Assembly: GCA_020746875.1 (NCBI GenBank)
Contig: JAGTJL010000003.1
Span: forward strand, 1,116,001 to 1,180,000
Length of the DNA stretch: 64,000 nt
Reading direction: 5' to 3'
Source: Rhexocercosporidium sp. MPI-PUGE-AT-0058
Lineage: Eukaryota; Ascomycota; Leotiomycetes; Helotiales
The notes beneath the pieces were generated by a model. The model was not told the DNA's origin. It ran no database searches and saw only the letters and a list, made by a program, of their open reading frames with translations. Made by a program: the position numbers and the translations under genes. The first letter of the stretch is position 1. Each line of letters opens with the position of its first letter. Positions 12,493 through 23,377 of this stretch are shown in pieces.

Positions 12493-12944
12493 TTCTGGAG
12501 ATACGAAGGAATGAATGGATGCATATGAGAGTGAATGAGCAAATGAGAATTAGCGAGCAGTGTACATGAGTGGATGCATACATACAAACATGGCTCATGC
12601 TACAGTAGCATCCTTCCATGTTACCGATAATGTATATTTCTTCCGTCCACACATCTACCATCATCCTGCATATCAGAACCGGAATCTCGGTACGACGTAC
12701 CTACCCGCCATTGCAGCGCCGCAGCCACCCTCGTGGCACCTAATAACAAAGCTACCTACTTACTTCTAGGACTAGATTTAGATCTAGATCCGCCACACTA
12801 TACCACATACGTACGGGGAGACAGCAAAGTCCGTTCTAGACGTTCAACATGCAGCTTCCCGCTTGGTTGATCTATGAATAGAATATTTCGCGCTTAATTT
12901 TGGTGGGAGTCCTGTCAATGTATTTACTCACTCGTGTGGTTGTT

Positions 12945-14330
12945 TTGTTGCAAGTCGCAATGGTGAAGTCTGGAACCGAAAGCCTCGTTATGTGGGCTGC
13001 CGTGGGGATCGCGAAGGTACGTCGCTTCCTTGCCTCTAAGAGGTTTTGGCACGCTACAGGACCATGCTCGGAGCTCTGGGGTTGAGAGGTATCTTCATAC
13101 AAGGAACTCTGGCTCAGACCCTGTGTACTCCTCTTGAGGAATAGGTGATGGAGGCATTGTTTACCTGAAGTGGATGCAACTACGTGTGTGCCGTTGGTTG
13201 GAGTGGAGATGATGTGCTGTACAACCCAGAGCCAGGTAATCCGCACAAACTTACACTAATACTGTAGTCGTATTGATTGGGTCTGAAACTTTGATCTGTG
13301 GACATCGAAGCGGTAACTTCCAGAAATAAAGTTCTGTTGCATGTCGTAAACCGGCAGTTTGGTTTTCGGCAGTGGACTGTGTGGAGATTACGTTCGGAAG
13401 GGAAGGGTAAGTGATCATCGTTAGATGGGTGAGATCACTTACAGATCCAAGCTCGATTCAAACACCCGCGTTCCTCCTGATAGATCCTGGAATACCGTCA
13501 GGAGACACAGTCTGTAGAAATGATGTGTACTGGGCTAAGAGGAGTATGGTGACCTCGCGTTCTTTCAAGCACGTTGATCTAATGAAGAATTGGAGAGAGA
13601 TTTCTGTCAAAGTGCACGTCACCCCTCGGACATCGTATGATTTGTGAAACCAAGTCGAACAAAGAAAGTCAATGCCTTCTATTGACCAAGACGTTGAAGA
13701 CTTTGTTGCATTTCGCATTCCACAAGGCAGGAGACGAGAGCTTATTCTTGACGGGAGATCGCTCTTGTTGCTCATCACCACCACCCACTTCGCAAGGAGA
13801 CTTTAGCATGAGAGACAAACAGACTTTTGTTGCAAATAGCAGCTCAGAACAGTGGTAACGAGCATTTGGGCGTATGCAAGTCGGCGGTTGGTGTATGGAA
13901 CCTTGATCAGAGAAAGCTCTGTGCTCGCGAGACTTCTCAAATAAGATAGACAGCAACCTCAGCCACCAAACAAGGGAGAACATTTTGTTGCAAGTAGCAG
14001 TCCAGAAGAGTGGTAGCGAACAATCAAGTCGGCGAGGAAGTATCAGCCGTGAATCGAGCGAGCCGTGATCCTCAGCTCAGCCAGCTGCACTCGAGAGACA
14101 CTTCAACAGGTAACCCAAAATCTAGGAACATTTGTTGCAAGTAGCAATCCAAAAGAGTGGTAGCGATCTATCCAACGCATGCAAGGCCGCATCACGAACA
14201 CAAGACCATGACTCGACCTCTCCGTGTCAAAAGAGAAACATCTCGAATCAGCGACAGCACAAACTCCGATATTGGAAATAGATATTTTCTGATGCACGTC
14301 GTAAACCGGAAGTTTGGTAACGAGGGTCTG
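12945..14330 (+). repeat. dispersed degenerate repeat, core TTTGTTGCA..TGGTARCGA
   Basis: At least seven copies of a 35-45 bp motif lie in the same orientation, starting near 12945, 13331, 13701, 13826, 13983, 14131 and 14286. The last four are spaced 146-158 bp. Two sub-forms occur. One reads GTTGCAAGTAGCAGTCCAGA then AGAGTGGTAGCGA (13983, 14131, weaker 13826). The other reads GTTGCACGTCGTAAACCGGA then AGTTTGGTAACGAG (14286, 13331). An eighth copy lies near 3281. Some inter-copy sequence also looks related (ATGCAAGNCGGC). No reading frame spans the array. The origin is unknown; a degenerate long-unit tandem repeat or an element remnant would both fit. Confidence 0.6.
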
Positions 14331-16650
14331 ATGAGGGCGGCTACGTGCAGCATGCGTGGGGGCCCTTTCTTCTAAGCTGTAACGAAGTAAGGGAGCGTAG
14401 GAGCACGGTTGTCAATATTGTGCTTTGACGTTGACGTGTCTCGCCACAGTTCCCGGAACCCAAAATGATATGCAGCATCTCATGATTTTGAAGTGAGATT
14501 TCGATAATTTCTTGGCTGCGTTGTCTATTGAACTTTATATATCTCTTGGTTGTCCTCTGATCGTAATTGGATCCAACCTCCGACTATTTGGTGTTGACGA
14601 GAAACATTTACCTTCTCGGCGCTGCCGCATGGTTCGCCTGCGGGATCACCAAATCCCAAACACTTCAAGCCTAAACCGCATTAACATCATCAAACGAAAC
14701 CGCCTCACTTCCATACGAGATGAAAATCAATATACCCTCAGACCCCCCTTACCAAACTTCTCAGCATCTTCTGCATTCTTGGAACATTCCGTGGAAATTG
14801 CTCGAAGCAGATCCTTCTGTTAGAAACTGGAATCACAATACGCTTGCATCTCGTACGATGTCTTGCACCCCGAATGGAGATTAGCGGCCCTGAGATGATC
14901 ATCGGTAGGTGGTGATGGTTCGTCCGATTACGATCTCCATTCGAAAATAGGCAGATCGATCGTATTCTCTACATGAGATGCACGGCATCTTCTTGCCTCG
15001 ATTCAGCGACATCTCAACGTACGTTTTAGTTCTGCAAACGCGTCATTAATCCAGATTTTAACCGTTACAATTTTCTTCTGGGGATTTGGTGGCCAGAGAG
15101 GTGGTGGTTGATAGGTGCGGGTGAGAAGTGGCTGCATCGGAGAATTTATCGTGCGTCGGATTTCAGCTGGATCTAGACCACGAATTGGAAAGGGAGGCTT
15201 TTGGTGTTGGATGAGAGAATGACGACGTGCGGACGGTGGAGAGATGGTATTTTGGTCTACTAAGAGGGTGTAGAAAGAGAGGAGGGTTCTCCGAGGAACT
15301 AGGTAGTGATGTAAGGTTGGGAAGTCGAACCAGATGGTGATCGATGAGCTGATCTGGGACTAGTTACACAAGACTTTGACTTTTTCTGCGCAAGTCAGCG
15401 ACAATTGTCCAAGTCTTCTGTATGGAAGATGCACTACCAATTAGCTGGGAGGGGTTGTTATCTTACTCCCCATTTTGCTGGCTGCTGAGGATGGTAATGG
15501 TACCACTCCATATGGCTGTGTACCTCCTGCAAAATATCACCGAAGAAAGAGATTTGCCACGAGGTAGCGAACGGTTACCATCGAAGCATCAAATCTGAAA
15601 CTTCTTCCGGTCAGTATTGTTTTCAACGTCATTGAAGGTCCAATGGTCAGATTTGGGGGATGTACAGTAGCAGGAGGCTGACAAGAGAATGCTGTTCTTA
15701 TGCCTATGAGCTATACTCACCACTCATATCCCTGCACAATTTTGCCTAAATCAGCCATTACTCCGACTCTGATATTATGGAGAAGATACCAAGATCTAGG
15801 AAGCAAAATGCATCCAGGTATTCAACCGATCACGCGACTGTCAATCTCCCCTTAAGTCTTGGGAATATACCCGGATAATTCAGAGCAGAAGCACTCTGGT
15901 GAGATGTGAACTAGGCAAGATCTCCAAGAATTCAAGCCCAATTATACACTCGTTTTTCAACTCGAATGTCTAGATTATGGATTACACAGTTGGATTTCTG
16001 AGAAACATCGAGGCAGATCCCGCTTCGACTGGAATGGCATTCCCAACAAGATATTAGCTAACTATGCCGTTCAGAACGAAAAGCTTTCAACTTCCATCCT
16101 TGGCTTCTCTGAGCACAGCGAGACCGGTATCGATGCTCTGAGATACCGCTTCCACTTGGCCTCCTCTCCAACAAACGATCTCTGAAATTTCGCCAGCTGC
16201 AAGTCACCACGGCAATAACTAAACTCCTTGACTTTCTAACTTCCTTTTCATGTTGCACATCATAGAATCCTGAAACGCACCCATGTCAAGGAATCGTTGT
16301 TCTGTGATGGTTTGTAGCCGCAAGCAGCCATTTCGGCAGGGCGGAATGCGGGAGTCCTTAATGGAGACAAACAATAGACATAAACACGGGAATACATCCA
16401 GGATATCCTAGCAAACAAGAGTGAGACAAAAAAATTGCGACCTGCAACAGAAAAACCGAAACCGGCAACAAGGAGGTGAAAGAAGAAGACGGATGCTTAT
16501 CAGTGTTTGAGAAAAAGGATTTCCCCTTTTGAGAAGCGAGAAAGGGGCATCGCTTAACAAATGTCAACATCGTCAGTGAATCTGAAGTATCTCTTCCTGA
16601 AACATTCCGTCTTCCATAGTCGTTCCATCTAGAAACCATAACTAAAAGCT

Positions 16651-17524
16651 TCAGAAACGATATCGTGTTCTCCTTTTGCTACTTTCAATCGGTATCGGCC
16701 GGAGGAAAACTGGATAGTCGCACCCTCGCATGAAAACGAAAACATTCCCGTGTCTAGAGACCGGAGGACTTGTACTGAAAGCAGGATTTTGCGGCTCTAG
16801 AAAAGTATCACAGGTAAATGGATCCATCTTCCAGAGTTCCGTGAGATATCCCAATGTGCTGAGATCCATATCATCTCCACAGAACCCTTGTTCTGCAGCA
16901 ATTGCTCAGTAGCGCAGGAGAGTTTCATCTTAGGTAAGAGTTCGTGCGAGATCATCTTCTGGGAGACGGAGCCTTAGATTTTCACAGGCGGCGAAGGGAA
17001 ACTCCATGATCTTCACTAGCATATAGGTGATTGCTTGAACGTCCAAAGACTTGGTATGTTTCTGCCGAGTGGTGAGTTCCCAACAAATTCTAGGCAAATT
17101 CCATATCATGAGAGTGTGTTTCCATCTGAGGAGATTTCCGCCTTTGCGGATGAATGGGCTGAGGCGCTGGTGAATCCTGCTTTTCGGTGATTTTCGCCGT
17201 TGCGAGATGATTTTCAGGTCAATCGTTTAGTTTCTATTCCAACGCAGTACCAGCTAGATACCCAAGAGGGGAGTGAAGAGCTGTCGTGGATACTTGTCTT
17301 GGGGCCCGTTAGTATCTGCATCGTATTCCAGCACATCTTTTGATCATACGAGGCAAGGTTGTAAGGAACAAAGACATAGACTTACTTTGGTCTTGCGTGA
17401 CACTCTTCCCATCATAAATCTCTTTCAATGCCCTACTAATGCAATCCCTTTTCACCTGAACAATATTACACCGATCCCAGCTTCGAGGATAGTGGCGGCG
17501 TATCTCTCTGTCGCAGGATAGCAC
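16651..17524 (-). pseudogene. decayed protein-coding relic, possibly kinase-like
   Basis: On the minus strand three gene-like frame segments follow one another but are cut by stops and frame changes. At about 17524-17400 is CDREIRRHYPRSWDRCNIVQ; at about 17053-16935 is SLDVQAITYMLVKIMEFPFA continuing to RLPEDDLARTLT; at 16869-16651 is MDLSTLGYLTELWKMDPFTC. The middle segment resembles the helix after the activation loop of a protein-kinase fold (DVWALG-type), but the resemblance is weak and no catalytic loop is visible. No splice pattern joins the pieces into one frame. It could also be an unrecognised gene with unusual introns. Confidence 0.3.
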
Positions 17525-18535
17525 TTCGGCATTTTGCCGTATTCACAAGCCGAGACGGCTTCTTCGGCATCGGATGGGAGAAGTATGTCTGGATAAGAAG
17601 TGGCGTGGAGCGTAGTGGCGAGGATGAGGAGCTACTGGATGATGTCTCATATGCGAGAGACGGGCGCCTAAATTAAGAGACAGCCTAGCTTTATTGCCTC
17701 GAGATGAAGACAACGGTCTTCGAAAGAGGAATTCGATGTTTGAAGAATGTTATGATATTTCCTCTGAGGAAAGTTTGGAGTATCAGGACTGATACCCAGA
17801 CAAGCGTTCGCTACACTGTGAGGATTTGTCCATATCTTAGACAATTAGTAGGAACCAAGACTTCTCTTCAACTTACCTCCTCGTGATTATTGATTTTAGA
17901 ATTCGACTTGTAATAAGTAAGAATGTTGGAAGTCTATATTTCCACCTTAGAACAACCTTGGAAATGATAGCGTATTAACTGCAAGGTAAGATACTTCAGT
18001 ATCTGTAGATGTCAACACTTATGATGACATCCCGCTAAGATAAGCCACTTTCAATTTTTGTAATATTCTTAGAGATCTATTGGCTTTAGTACGAAGTGTC
18101 TAGCAAAAGAATCCCACTGGCCGAGCCAAAAAATCGACCGAGTCGTATGGTGTCTCGCAAAAGCTCGTGTTTTGACTTCTGGGTAGATTGGCAGCCCACC
18201 TTTCACGAATGAACTTTGAAGTGAGAAGCAATGATCGGCAACAATTACACGAAAGAAGAGATTTATTTCTTTGGCATGTGGGTATCGATATTTACGCCCT
18301 GTCTTGCCCCGCCCTAGGAAAGGAAGGAAGTGGAAGGGCCGGGAGGACCCGAGATGGGAAGCACCCATGCGGGTATCTGCAATCCCGATTAGAACCTCGT
18401 CACAACTCTAATAAGAGACATGTATTCGAGATCGCCGAATCCTTCCCAGGTCCTCTGGCACTTCCTCCCGACTAATTTCAGGACCCGCTTGAAGGCAGCC
18501 AAATCTGTGAAGTCCCTGTTTAATGAGATGCTAAG

Positions 18536-19756
18536 ATGCCAGTTCCTAGGAGATGGATACCCTTACTCTGTTTCCTCGCCGTCGTCATCCTCCTCTGTAT
18601 GTTGTCACCTGTTCGAATGAGATCCCGGCGCGGCTCTTTCGGCACTTCCCAAGACTGGTTCCACCTGAAAGTTAGTGCACACACGACCCATGAACTGTCA
18701 AGTCCACTCGAAGATGACAAAGTTTCCAAACTTTCAGCCTCGGATCCCTTCCAGCCTGGGACAGTCAAGCTGGTCGGACAGCCCTACACAATAACCCTGG
18801 TGGTACCACGAACCTCCTCGGAGAATACCGATTGGATCCAAGAATATTTCTCCAAGGACAAATACTTCGATTACAAGATCTACGTGGTGGATGATGTGGG
18901 TGCACCATTATCTCCACCGAAGAACAAAGGTCATGAAGTGATGGTATATCTGACCTATATCATTGACCACTACCACAACCTCTCGGATGTGAATATCTTC
19001 ATGCACTCCCATCGCATGGCGTGGCATAACAACGAATTGTTGGATGGTGATGCCGTGCAGGTGATTTCAAGACTGTCTTCTGAGAGAGTCCAGAGGGAGG
19101 GATATATGAACTTGAGATGCCACTGGGATCCTGGATGTCCGGGTTGGATGCACCCTGGCTCTGTAGAAGAGGATGTTGGGAAGCAGGAGCAAACTATGCT
19201 TGCGAAGTCCTGGTCTGAGCTTTTGCCTCTGCATACTATTCCGAATGTTCTAGCTCAGCCATGTTGTGCCCAGTTCGCTGTGTCGGGAGACAGGATTCGA
19301 AGTCTACCTTTGTCGAGATATGTTCACTTCAGGGACTGGTTGTTGAGGACGAGCATGTCTGACTACTTCAGTGGGAGAGTCTTTGAATATATCTGGCAGT
19401 TCATCTTCACTGGTAAGAACGTGGTATGTCCAAAGGAGCATGTGTGTTATTGCGATGGCTTTGGGGTTTGCTTTGGAGGGGAGGAAGGATACGATGCCTA
19501 CCAGGAGAAATTGAAGGAACGGAAAGGTATGGAGGAAGAACTCAGGACATGGAACGAATTGAACGCTAAATGGAACTCTGGAGACAATGGAGTGGAACAG
19601 CCAGAAATTGGTGAAGATATGGAGCTGACGGAGAAGATTGATTCCAATATTGCTTGGTGCGATTTGAAGAAGCAAGAAGCGAAAGAACGAGGGGATGTGG
19701 CGAAGTACAGAGCACAGGAAGTGGGCAGAGAATGGAATGACGGAGATGGCTTTTGA
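18536..19756 (+). CDS. DUF3431-family type II membrane protein, 406 aa
   Basis: Single-exon gene from ATG at 18536 to TGA at 19756. Residues about 8-24 (IPLLCFLAVVILLCMLS) form one membrane segment right after a short basic N-terminus, so the bulk of the protein should face the secretory lumen. The body carries the DUF3431 pattern: ITLVVPRTSSENTDWIQEYF, KIYVVDDVG, a conserved MHSHRMAWHNNE stretch, NLRCHWDPGCPGW, and CCAQFAVSGDRIRSLPLSRY followed by RVFEYIWQFIFTG. Proteins of this family are widespread in ascomycetes, often near the Golgi or cell surface, and have been compared to glycosyltransferases, but no reaction is established. The last 70 residues are charged and predicted helical. The gene stands alone, with more than 3 kb of gene-free DNA on the downstream side. 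Confidence 0.88.
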   Translation: MPVPRRWIPLLCFLAVVILLCMLSPVRMRSRRGSFGTSQDWFHLKVSAHTTHELSSPLEDDKVSKLSASDPFQPGTVKLVGQPYTITLVVPRTSSENTDWIQEYFSKDKYFDYKIYVVDDVGAPLSPPKNKGHEVMVYLTYIIDHYHNLSDVNIFMHSHRMAWHNNELLDGDAVQVISRLSSERVQREGYMNLRCHWDPGCPGWMHPGSVEEDVGKQEQTMLAKSWSELLPLHTIPNVLAQPCCAQFAVSGDRIRSLPLSRYVHFRDWLLRTSMSDYFSGRVFEYIWQFIFTGKNVVCPKEHVCYCDGFGVCFGGEEGYDAYQEKLKERKGMEEELRTWNELNAKWNSGDNGVEQPEIGEDMELTEKIDSNIAWCDLKKQEAKERGDVAKYRAQEVGREWNDGDGF

Positions 19757-21144
19757 AAGATTGCAATACTCTTTTCTTGCTGTGACGCCAATCGTGATAC
19801 ATTTCTTCTGAAAGTTTTCAATGGACGACAGAGGGCGAAGCAGGCGTCCTGTGGCGTTTGAAAGATCAAGACATGAAGTGGAGGAATATCAGCCTGTATC
19901 TGTGCCTATCTCATGATGCAGGGAACCACTGGCCTACAGATAACATTTGCTTCTTGTTTGGAGCATGTACCGGCATACTTTGTTAGAGAAGACGTCTGCA
20001 GAGACATTAGCCAAGCTGCGTGCAAAAGAATTGTACAAGAAATTCAGTAGCCTTGCAGGCAGGGGACCTTCTGTGATCGTTACCGTGAAGCCCAATGAGC
20101 TGGTGAAGATATATAAAGAGAAGAGAAAAGACGCACAAAAGGCTTCGACTTTACACATCACAAGAAGTCGGAAGCCACAAAACTTACACAGCCCACCCGC
20201 GTCGGCAACAAAGCCACCCGCTCGCGAGAAAAAGCCCATCTTCTTTGCTCATGTCCATGTCCCACTTCATCGCGCGCGACCGCTTTGACAAAGTTTCCTC
20301 CTTGCTTTAACAAGTTACTTTCCATACGTTAGTAGGGATTTCCTGTGTGGTTAGGCAAGCCTAGCCAGAAAGTCAATCGATAGTCATCACCTCATCTCGA
20401 ACCTTTTCGACTTTTTTTCTTTTCTTTCTTCTTTCTTGACAGCTTACTAGCTAGCTACTTTAGCTGCGTTCCCGTCCGAGTGTCTCTTCTAGCTCGAGCG
20501 CTACTGTACTGTGCGGGAAAATGGAGAAACATGCCATGCTTCCACGCGAGGAGGAGGAGGAGGAGTCCTCTGCGCTGGGAGGTGCGCGGATTGGTGGACG
20601 ATCGATATGTGAGGGTACACACAGACTTTTGGTTTCTTGTTTCGCGATCGAGGAAGTTCGTTCGTCATACTTACTGGACAGGACAGCTACGCGAGCTCAC
20701 TCACTTACCGAAGTACGAAAGGTACTTACTCGTGGACGTGGAGACGTGAAGTGCAAGGAAAAGCCACATGCGAGTGGGGAAAAGTGCTCTGACCGAGATT
20801 TGATTTACTGCTTTGGAATGTGATGTGGGATGGGATTCGATGGGATGGATGTTGTTGCATGCCGGGTGCAGGGGGGTTTTGAGTTTTGAGTTTTGACTTT
20901 CATTTTGACTTTTGATAACCTTAAACATCTCTACAGTACTGTACAGGCTGGCGCGCCCTCGCGCTATCAGTGCCATTTCAAGATGGGGAAAATGGGATGA
21001 GCAAGTTCGGGCAAGCCACAGTGCTCGAGCGCCTATCAGTGGATAGGGTCCGATCACAATTACATACAGTATTGACAAGAGGCGTGGAGTGGTTAGCTGC
21101 AGATACTGGTGTGAGGAGATAGTTGCAGTGGTTGACGTGCATAG

Positions 21145-21209
21145 CTGGCTTGGGTGACTGGCTTGGAGAACTGGCTTGAATAACTGGCTTGGATAGCTGG
21201 GTTGGATGG
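21145..21209 (+). repeat. 13-bp minisatellite, five units
   Basis: Five consecutive 13-bp units read ctggcttgggtga, ctggcttggagaa, ctggcttgaataa, ctggcttggatag and ctgggttggatgg. The CTGGCTTG half is nearly invariant and the tail varies. The array is non-coding. Confidence 0.8.
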
Positions 21210-22555
21210 ATAGTGAGGATATAAAAGTTGGGAACAAAAAGAAATACATGAATGCAGGTAATCCTCCGTAGACTGCAGTCGGTCAGGCAAGGAGAATAAA
21301 TAAAATTCTCCATGACGAGCACATGAAAGCCACGCCATCATCTGCTCCACTAGCTCTGATCCACTCGAAATACACCATGCACCACAACATCCACAAAATT
21401 ATGCATCACCATCCTGTCGGGGAGTTTGGGATGATCACGGAGGAAAAGATTGCCCTTCCCTACCTATTTACGAAAGTACTTCTTCGTATGCCCTGTTGCG
21501 TTGAGGATCCAGCCTCGGCCAGCTCAGCCAGCCCGCCAACCCATCCCAGTCGCGCTGCCCCGCCCTTGGTCTTTCCCCTGCTCGGGCTGGTGGGGCGCGC
21601 TACTTGTTTATTGGCGATTGACCTGGATAAAGATCTGCATGCAAAAGTTTGCCGGGTGCCTCTTTCGGGAATATACGTACGGCGTGCGATCTTCCAAAAA
21701 ATAAAAATAAAAAAGCTCGTGTGTTTGATGAGGAGATGAAAGTTGTCGTATCTCTGGGATGATAATTTAAGGAGGGTGTCAAAGCACAGGATGCATAGCA
21801 TAAACGTATCAAGCAGAAGATGCCAAGTTTGTCAACTCCTCATGATGACATAGGTCAGTCCCTAGGCGGGTTCTAGAATCTAGGACCGAGGGGATGGATG
21901 GATGGATGGATCGCGTTTGTTTTCTGACTTGTCATAATCCCCCCTCGCTGACCAGGGTGGGTAGGCTTGGGGGTTGATAAGTACTGTACTTCTACAGTAC
22001 CTACCAACAAAAGTCGTGCGTGCATAATTAAGGCGACCATTCCCTTGGGTACACACAGCCAGCATGTTTACTTGTTTTTTGCGGATCTTGAAACGTCCCT
22101 TGACGACATCCCCTGATGCTGGTGGGAGAGATGCAGATGCGGTTGACAGAGCGTTCGTCCACGGCCAAAACAGCAAATTAAATATCCCGAGAACGAGAAA
22201 GAAAGACATGTCGGGGGATTCAATGGAAGGAAAGTGAGGAGGAAGGCGATGGATGGATGGATCATGGGAGGTCCAAACGTACTTTGCAGGGGGTCCTCTT
22301 TGCTCAGTCCTGCCTGCCCGCCCCCCTCGATGGCCGGCTGGGGACGAGTATCGTGAGTCGTGCTGGGCATCGGACGTTGACTATGATCCCTAGGTAGGTA
22401 GGTAGTACTTTGGTACTTCTAGGTAGGAAGGCAGGTAGGCAGGCGTCGTCGGGTCGAGAGCCAGTTCAATCCAGTTCAGTTCAGTTCAAGCCAACAGCCA
22501 ATCCAAGCCAATCCATCCACAATCAAGACCACTCACTACTACCTTCCCACGCCGC

Positions 22556-22580
22556 CGCCTCCTCCTCCTCCTCCTCCTCC
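22556..22580 (+). repeat. CCT trinucleotide microsatellite
   Basis: About eight uninterrupted CCT/TCC triplets sit in a pyrimidine-rich strand between two genes. No frame uses it convincingly. Confidence 0.7.
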
Positions 22581-23377
22581 TCGGGCCATTTCCCCAGCAA
22601 AATCAGCACCCACGCACGCACACACCCACTCATTCCGGCGGCCTGAGCTCCTTTTCAATGGTCTGCACTGTATACTGACTGTACTGCACTGACTGCACGT
22701 CGACCATTGGCCGGTCCTCGGTCCTCGAGGGTGTAGGGAAAAGTCAATGAGGCCTACACTGCAACTAGGTCAATAGTGCCGTCCCAGCGCTCGAGCAAGT
22801 GTCAACGGCCGCCATCCGATTCCTCAGTTAGCCCCAAGCCAATCCAACATCCGGTCGAGCTCTTGCAGCTGCAGGGTAGCAAAGTATCACGGAGGCACGC
22901 CAGGCACAACGTGCAGCGTGCAGGTGCTGCTGCATAAAGTAGTTCCAAGGCTGGCAGATCAGGTCTCGCAGATCGAGTCTAAACAAGTCGGGTCGGGTCC
23001 ACCTGGATCAAAGCGAGATGTCAGGGAAAGCCACAATCAACAACAAGTCTCTGGGCTGGTCTTTGGTACGTCTATCCAACTAACTAACTATTGCCCTCTC
23101 CCGGTCCCGCTCCGTGTCCCTGTCCATATCCCTCCCTACCCCGTCCCTATCCCCCACTCGAGTTTCCCTTGCGTCCAATACATATGGCTCCGCCAGCCCA
23201 AGTCCCCTTCCCAGTGCCCTGCAGACAAAACTTCCATATCCTCTTCCAGCGCGGCTTACAGGCACCCAAGAAGAGGCACAGACCCGGGGCTTTTTCTACT
23301 TACGAACTGTTACCAGACGTTCCCTTCATATAGCTCACTGTCCGTAGTTTCCCCCTCCGTCGATTGTTCCTGGAGAC

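Larger units (their letters stand above)
12493..18535. other. 6-kb gene-poor region with degenerate repeats and relic frames
   Basis: I can support no intact gene. The section 12.9-14.33 kb carries dispersed copies of a repeat (listed separately). Around 14.5-16.0 kb I see only stop-rich sequence. At about 16027-16188 a plus-strand frame starting DWNGIPNKILANYAV has gene-like codon use but is isolated. At 16.65-17.52 kb the minus strand holds broken gene-like frames (listed separately). Taken together this looks like decayed DNA or a former element insertion site. Confidence 0.5.
19757..23377. other. 3.6-kb gene-free upstream region of the RGS-LOV gene
   Basis: I see no coding gene. The interval is unusually rich in simple repeats: GTTTTGA/TTTTGACTTT runs at about 20875-20915, a 13-bp minisatellite at 21145-21209, GATG runs at 21893-21912 and 22245-22265, GGTA/GGCA runs at 22390-22445, and a CCT run at 22556-22580. 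Palindromic TACAGTA/TACTGTA words recur. Polypyrimidine sequence after 23090 suggests the RGS-LOV transcript leader. A long regulatory region for the downstream photoreceptor is plausible. Confidence 0.45.

Noticed and set aside
19947..20288. 113-codon plus-strand frame with Lys-rich sequence
   Set aside because: Short and isolated, no family features, overlapped by an antisense frame; treated as chance.
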